NCBI GenBank assembly: GCA_023440705.1
Contig: JAEXRP010000019.1
Span: 1-32,240, forward strand
DNA from: Soonwooa sp023440705
Lineage (GTDB): Bacteria; Bacteroidota; Bacteroidia; Flavobacteriales; Weeksellaceae
Direction: 5' to 3'
DNA length: 32,240 bases
Shown here piece after piece: positions 32,224 to 32,240 of this stretch. The translations under genes were made by a program, and so were the position numbers. The notes below the pieces were generated by a model. It was not told where the DNA came from. It ran no database searches and saw only the letters and a list, made by a program, of their open reading frames with translations. How positions within the stretch are numbered: the stretch's first letter is position 1; the number at the start of each line of letters is the position of its first letter.

Positions 32224-32240
32224 ATGAAGACACTTAAAGC
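32224..32240 (+). CDS. Possible start of a further gene, cut by the window edge
   Basis: An ATG at 32224 opens a frame reading MKTLK before the window ends. A TATATTTA -7-like element lies at 32195-32202, about 22 bases upstream. The start resembles a signal-peptide opening but is too short to identify. Confidence 0.35.

Overview
The window is AT-rich chromosomal DNA from a member of the Bacteroidota, most likely a flavobacterium of the Chryseobacterium/Epilithonimonas type. The evidence is as follows. Three secreted proteins carry type IX secretion (T9SS) sorting domains, two of type A and one of type B (gliding-motility-associated C-terminal domain). Many small families here are typical of this group (DUF2490, DUF2007, DUF2461, orphan BlaI). 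Several genes are preceded by Bacteroidota-style promoters (TTG, about 17-20 bases, then TAnnTTTG/A), and Shine-Dalgarno sequences are scarce. No gap between genes exceeds about 220 bases, and I see no phage, insertion sequence, integron or CRISPR array.

Layout. 1-6.2 kb: an NlpC/P60 lipoprotein, a small T9SS type A protein, tRNA-Ala(GGC), and a 1517-residue T9SS type B protein built from about ten ~100-residue cysteine modules. 6.2-10.1 kb: two small proteins, then a lysine-degradation pair (lysine 6-aminotransferase and an ALDH7-type semialdehyde dehydrogenase). 10.2-14.4 kb: a 50-residue membrane protein, DoxX, Era, the DHH phosphoesterase NrnA, a DUF2461 protein and a membrane protein. 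14.4-18.4 kb: glycine decarboxylase GcvP, a cysteine-rich 50-residue protein and a membrane-anchored J-domain protein. 18.4-22.6 kb: eight small same-strand genes (four VOC/PhnB-type, two SRPBCC, one DinB, one DoxX), bounded by a predicted promoter and a clear terminator. 22.7-26 kb: an M1 aminopeptidase, a small secreted protein, an HD hydrolase and a DUF2490 protein. 26-28.8 kb: pyruvate dehydrogenase E2 and E1-alpha. 28.9-32.2 kb: a PAP2-like membrane protein with an orphan BlaI-type regulator, an RRM RNA-binding protein, a T9SS beta-helix protein and the first codons of another gene.

Most of this is housekeeping or ordinary accessory material. The least explained signal is a set of intergenic arrays with a strict 7-base period. 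Their unit sequences differ from place to place, but all lie just upstream of downstream genes inside minus-strand operons (19313-19433, 20798-20811, 21229-21274, 22138-22157, 27706-27768). Other items worth attention are the VOC/SRPBCC/DinB/DoxX unit with a palindrome upstream of its promoter, the cysteine module shared by the type A and type B T9SS proteins either side of the tRNA, and a 10-base tandem duplication at the signal-peptide junction of the 1517-residue protein. All functional statements rest on reading the sequence and knowledge of the families; no search was run.
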